A DNA stretch of 64,000 nucleotides from Adiantum capillus-veneris (Eukaryota > Streptophyta > Polypodiopsida > Polypodiales > Pteridaceae), in contig CM043949.1 of the NCBI GenBank assembly GCA_014529385.2, forward strand, positions 111,083,977 through 111,147,976, written 5' to 3'. Every line of letters begins with the position of its first letter. The first letter of the stretch is position 1. Position numbers and translations under genes: made by a program. The notes under the pieces are model-generated. The model saw only the letters and a program-made list of their open reading frames with translations. It did no database searches and had not been told where the DNA came from. Positions 60,693 through 64,000 of this stretch are shown piece by piece.

Positions 60693-62292
60693 TGTCATAA
60701 TAATCAATATCTAATTCTCCTAAATGATTTTCTCATATTAAACTGATCATTTAATGTGGGGAGGTACCAGGGGAGAAAAAGCTAGAATATTGGTTAAGCT
60801 GGCAGACCGGCCACAGTAGGGATCCAAAGGAGGGAAAATAGGGATCCAAAGGGGGGGCCATCTGCAAAAGAGCGATGTGCAACAATGGGCTAAAAATACC
60901 CTAAGGTTTAGCCCATTAAGACTTTCAAAATGCTAAGGTTCCAAAATTCAAAGGTTGTGTCCAAAGGTCAACCCTAGGGAAAATTGGATGCTTTGTGTGT
61001 GCCCTAAAAGTCTTTGCATGTCCCTACATGGGAGGGGGCGAGCCCTAAAGGTAGGGGATGAGAGAGAAATCCACACACACACACACACACACACACAGGC
61101 TCCCTTTACACAAAGGGAATGAGGGACACATGTCAGCTCCCTAGGCCAGATGCCCACAAGGTGTGCCCAATTCCTATTGGAAGACCTTTGAAGTGGACCA
61201 ATGAGAATTAAGCTAAAGTAAATGTAGTTTAATTAATTTAAAAACATTTAATAAAAGAAACCAATGAGAATTAAGTCTCCTAGAAGGCTATTGGGCAGTC
61301 TCCCAAAGGGTCCAATGAGCATTCAGAAGCCCCATGGCTTGCCCGATTCCTATTGGCCAAGAGGCAAAGGGGTCCAATGAGAGTTTAGTTTAATTATTTA
61401 ATTACCTAAAGCTCTCACAAAAGGGGAAAGGGGGACACATGTCAGAAGGCTATCACTTATGCTACTTAATACCTATTGGCTTGACTCGAGGAGGTCCAAT
61501 GAGGCAAAAGCCAGACCAAATTAGCAGCTAGGGCTCGCCCAAGAGAGAGAGGGGGCTGATTTTTGCTTGACATTGGCACACACACACTCACACTTGACCA
61601 TGTGTGAAGAAAAAATACTCTATCTCCTCCCAAGCTTTAATGGAGAGCTCATCACCTACTCCAAGCTTGTGAGATAGAAGCCTACATCAACACTCTCTTG
61701 GCATGTGGATGCAAATCCAACCAAGAGCCAAGCTTCAATGCATGCTCATCTTCTCTACCAAGCTAATTACTAAGCTAAGCTATGCTAATATGAGTGATTA
61801 TGTGAGGAGATGTACATCTTTCTCGTAAGATACTCCTTCTTCCTCTCAATCTACTCTCATACCCTGCTAGCTCTCACCATCTTCGAAGGTGTGTGAGGTC
61901 TTGGGTACGAGAACGGGGATAATTCAAGTTGTGTTTGATTAAGTGTTTTGCTTGGTGCATGAAGCTTCCATCTTCATTGCACTAGCTAGTATTGAAGGAA
62001 CACAAAGAATTGTATTGTACAATGTCTCTCTTGATGGGAGAAACCATAATACAAAGCCTTTTGGAGGGGGGACCGGCTCCATGCAAATCCGGTCCTCAAC
62101 TGTTGTCAATAGCTTAATTTCTCTCTCTTTCGAAAGTATTGTCGATGCTATCTAACTAGGTGTTATGCTTTTTGTTGCTCTCTCCACCCAAGCACTCTTG
62201 TAATTCTCGTTAGAAATCTATTCTAATGAAATGCCCACTATGTTCATGCTAATTTTCGCTACACATAAGTTATTAGGCCATTAAATGTTACA
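60693..62292 (+). repeat. 3' LTR of the chromovirus
   Basis: 1600 bp, same ends as the 5' LTR. Its CA microsatellite near 61073 is longer. Followed by the target duplication AGCAT. Confidence 0.93.
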
Positions 62293-63141
62293 AGCATAGT
62301 TTCATCTCTATGGTCTTGACAAAAGTTTTTCCTTACATGTGCTATGTTTTGGTCTTGAATGTTGTGTAAAAGACTAGATGGATACTATCTACTAAAACGT
62401 AAGGGTTACAATCATTTGTCTAAGTAGAAGAAGAGTGTATCACAAGCTCCTCTATGCATATGCAACACAAAGTGTGATGGGCGACAACTATCTATGCTAG
62501 GTGCTTCTTTTGTACAGTAAGATCTGTTTTCACTATGGTTCTTGTAGAAAACTACTTTAGGTCATCCATAAAGAAATTTGGAGATAGAAAATTGGCCACT
62601 AAAGTCAAGTGGCATACCAGTTTGATCGTTTTGCTATCTCTTCAAATAGTTGATCTTGTTCATCACATTGTTGAAGTGCTTGCTATTGTTGATTGATTGG
62701 GAAACCTGATCATGAAATTGGTATATCCATAAAAAATTTATATATAGAACTTTACATATAGAAATCTTATATTTACCCTTTGTCTATATGCAGGCAAAAA
62801 AAAGGATTGGCCCTTGCGTTTCTTTCCCTAAAAACCCATTTTTAGGGGTTTTTTGACATTTTCTTCCTCTTTAGGTGTCAAAACAGGGCAAGTAGACATA
62901 CGATTTTGAACACATTGACAGTGTCGAACACTAGGTAATATTTTTGTGAGTATTTTTTTATTTCGATGATGACAAAAGTCATATTGAATGAGCAATGTCA
63001 ACTTCATGAAAAAGACACTCATATTTAATGAAAAGGTGATCGTTTTCAAGGACCAGTGGATCATTGAATGAGTAGGTGATACCTTTCTTATATTTTTGTT
63101 GATATCAACAAAAATATGGCTCTTCTCTCATGGAAGGAGCT

Positions 63142-63193
<52 letters not shown>

Positions 63194-63382
63194 AAAAGGC
63201 CCTCCAAAATTTCCTAATGTACATTGAAGGGATGAGTGAGACTCCCGTTATCTCCTTTGGTCCAGTGGCCAAGAAGACAAAACGAGAGAAGTTCTACATA
63301 TGCAAATACAATCTATATAACAAAAATAAGTGACCCACACCCTATTTTTAAATGTACCGATTATTATGGTTGGGGTCTAACG

Positions 63383-63653
63383 TCATCGATTGCTCAACAA
63401 AATGTTAAGCAAGCTCAAGGTCGATTTAAGAAGTACGTTGATGAGCATCGCTGTCTTGCTACTTTTCAAGAAGGAGACAAGGTTTTCCTCAAGGTTTGGG
63501 AGCATTCAAAAATTTTGAAGACGAAAAAAGTTGCTAAACTTTCATCACAATATTGTGGACCGTTTACCGTTCTCAAACGTATATGTCAAGTGGCCTAGAA
63601 GTTAGCTCTTCCCGAGCACTCACGAATCATCCTGTTTTTCATGTTAGCCTCGC
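63383..63653 (+). pseudogene. Gypsy integrase C-terminal remnant, copy 3
   Basis: Duplicate of 15278-15550 with a few substitutions and a 2-bp deletion near 63626 that adds a frameshift. The stretch after it to 64000 matches 15551-15900. Confidence 0.75.
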
Positions 63654-64000
63654 TGGAGTCAAAAGAAGAGAAAAATCTTTGAACTAGGATCATACTCAGA
63701 AGCGAACACACTTCCAAAATATCTGAAGACCAACGATGCTTTAGGTGGTGGATGGCCTTCTTGATCATCTCGTTGTGAAGAAAGAAGAGTTCATGGTTCG
63801 AGGCCAGGGTGGCTATGGAATTGGAGGTTGATGGTGTCTCTCTACATGATTGTGCCATACATGTGGGTCCTCAAGAGTAGTCAGGTGTGGCTCTCAAAGG
63901 GTGTGCCATGTTGTGCGTATAACCCACTCTTTACGTGCAACTTTGATCTCTTCAATACACTTGTTAAATCTCCTCCTTGCTTCACTGGAATACTCTCTCT

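Larger units (their letters stand above)
46031..62297 (+). mobile_element. Ty3/gypsy chromovirus retrotransposon, complete but defective, interrupted by a CACTA element
   Basis: The 5' LTR (46036-47627) and 3' LTR (60693-62292) are flanked by the target duplication AGCAT (46031-46035 and 62293-62297). A PBS follows the 5' LTR and a purine-rich tract precedes the 3' LTR. Without the nested CACTA element it is about 8.9 kb. One gag-pol frame has the order gag, protease, reverse transcriptase, RNase H, integrase, then a chromodomain-like tail, which defines Ty3/gypsy chromoviruses. The two LTRs differ at a modest number of sites, so it is neither new nor very old. It lies at the same site as the solo LTR of copy 1. 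Confidence 0.95.
39598..64000. repeat. Segmental duplicate, copy 3 (runs off the window)
   Basis: Matches copy 1 from 6148 onward, including the CACTA 3' border, the IFI-like pseudogene, the LTR insertion site and the integrase remnant. Differences include a 32-bp deletion near 45166 and the full retrotransposon in place of the solo LTR. The stretches 39601-44214, 44572-46030 and 62298-63382 hold no recognised gene. Confidence 0.93.

Overview
This window is plant nuclear DNA, dominated by transposable elements. The evidence is En/Spm-type CACTA transposons with TNP2, DUF4218 and DUF4216 domains, a Ty3/gypsy chromovirus with a 12-base PBS matching initiator tRNA-Met, short GT-AG introns, and very abundant (AG)n/(CT)n and (GT)n microsatellites. 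The group cannot be fixed from sequence alone. The style (long AG tracts, an IFI6/IFI27-like gene, decayed FCP1-like genes among repeats) makes me think of a fern or other non-seed plant, but that is a weak inference. No organelle, bacterial or viral genome is present.

Layout. Bases 1-6147 are the 3' part of a plus-strand CACTA element (element A) with intact-looking transposase (6 exons) and accessory protein (3 exons) genes. From 6148 a low-copy segment begins that occurs three times: copy 1 (6148 to at least 15900), copy 2 (31152-35856) and copy 3 (39598 to the window end). Copy 1 carries an IFI6/IFI27-like pseudogene, a solo LTR and a gypsy integrase remnant. Bases 16000-31150 are single-copy here: microsatellites, a diverged gypsy remnant, a decayed minus-strand LTR-type element (about 19.5-24.0 kb), a plus-strand transposon-protein-like pseudogene, a decayed minus-strand multi-exon gene ending in an FCP1/NIF-like domain, and a divergent, frameshifted histone H3 gene with CENH3-like features (28903-29345).

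Copy 2 is the ancestral empty site for element A. It is followed by a 3.7 kb fold-back CACTA derivative (35880-39597) built of two 3' halves head to head. Copy 3 then repeats copy 1, except that the solo LTR is replaced, at the same target site and with the same AGCAT duplication, by the full retrotransposon (46036-62292). That retrotransposon is itself interrupted inside its reverse transcriptase by a complete minus-strand CACTA element (50626-57975, target duplication ATT).

Together the window records an ordered history: retrotransposon insertion at AGCAT; CACTA insertion at CAA; duplication of the segment; reduction of one retrotransposon copy to a solo LTR; nesting of a second CACTA element; and formation of the inverted CACTA composite through a 5-bp microhomology. 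Element A looks able to encode its own transposition proteins, the nested element is disabled, and the fold-back derivative could, if transcribed through, make a hairpin RNA against the family. The non-transposon genes seen (IFI-like, FCP1-like, H3-like) all carry inactivating changes.
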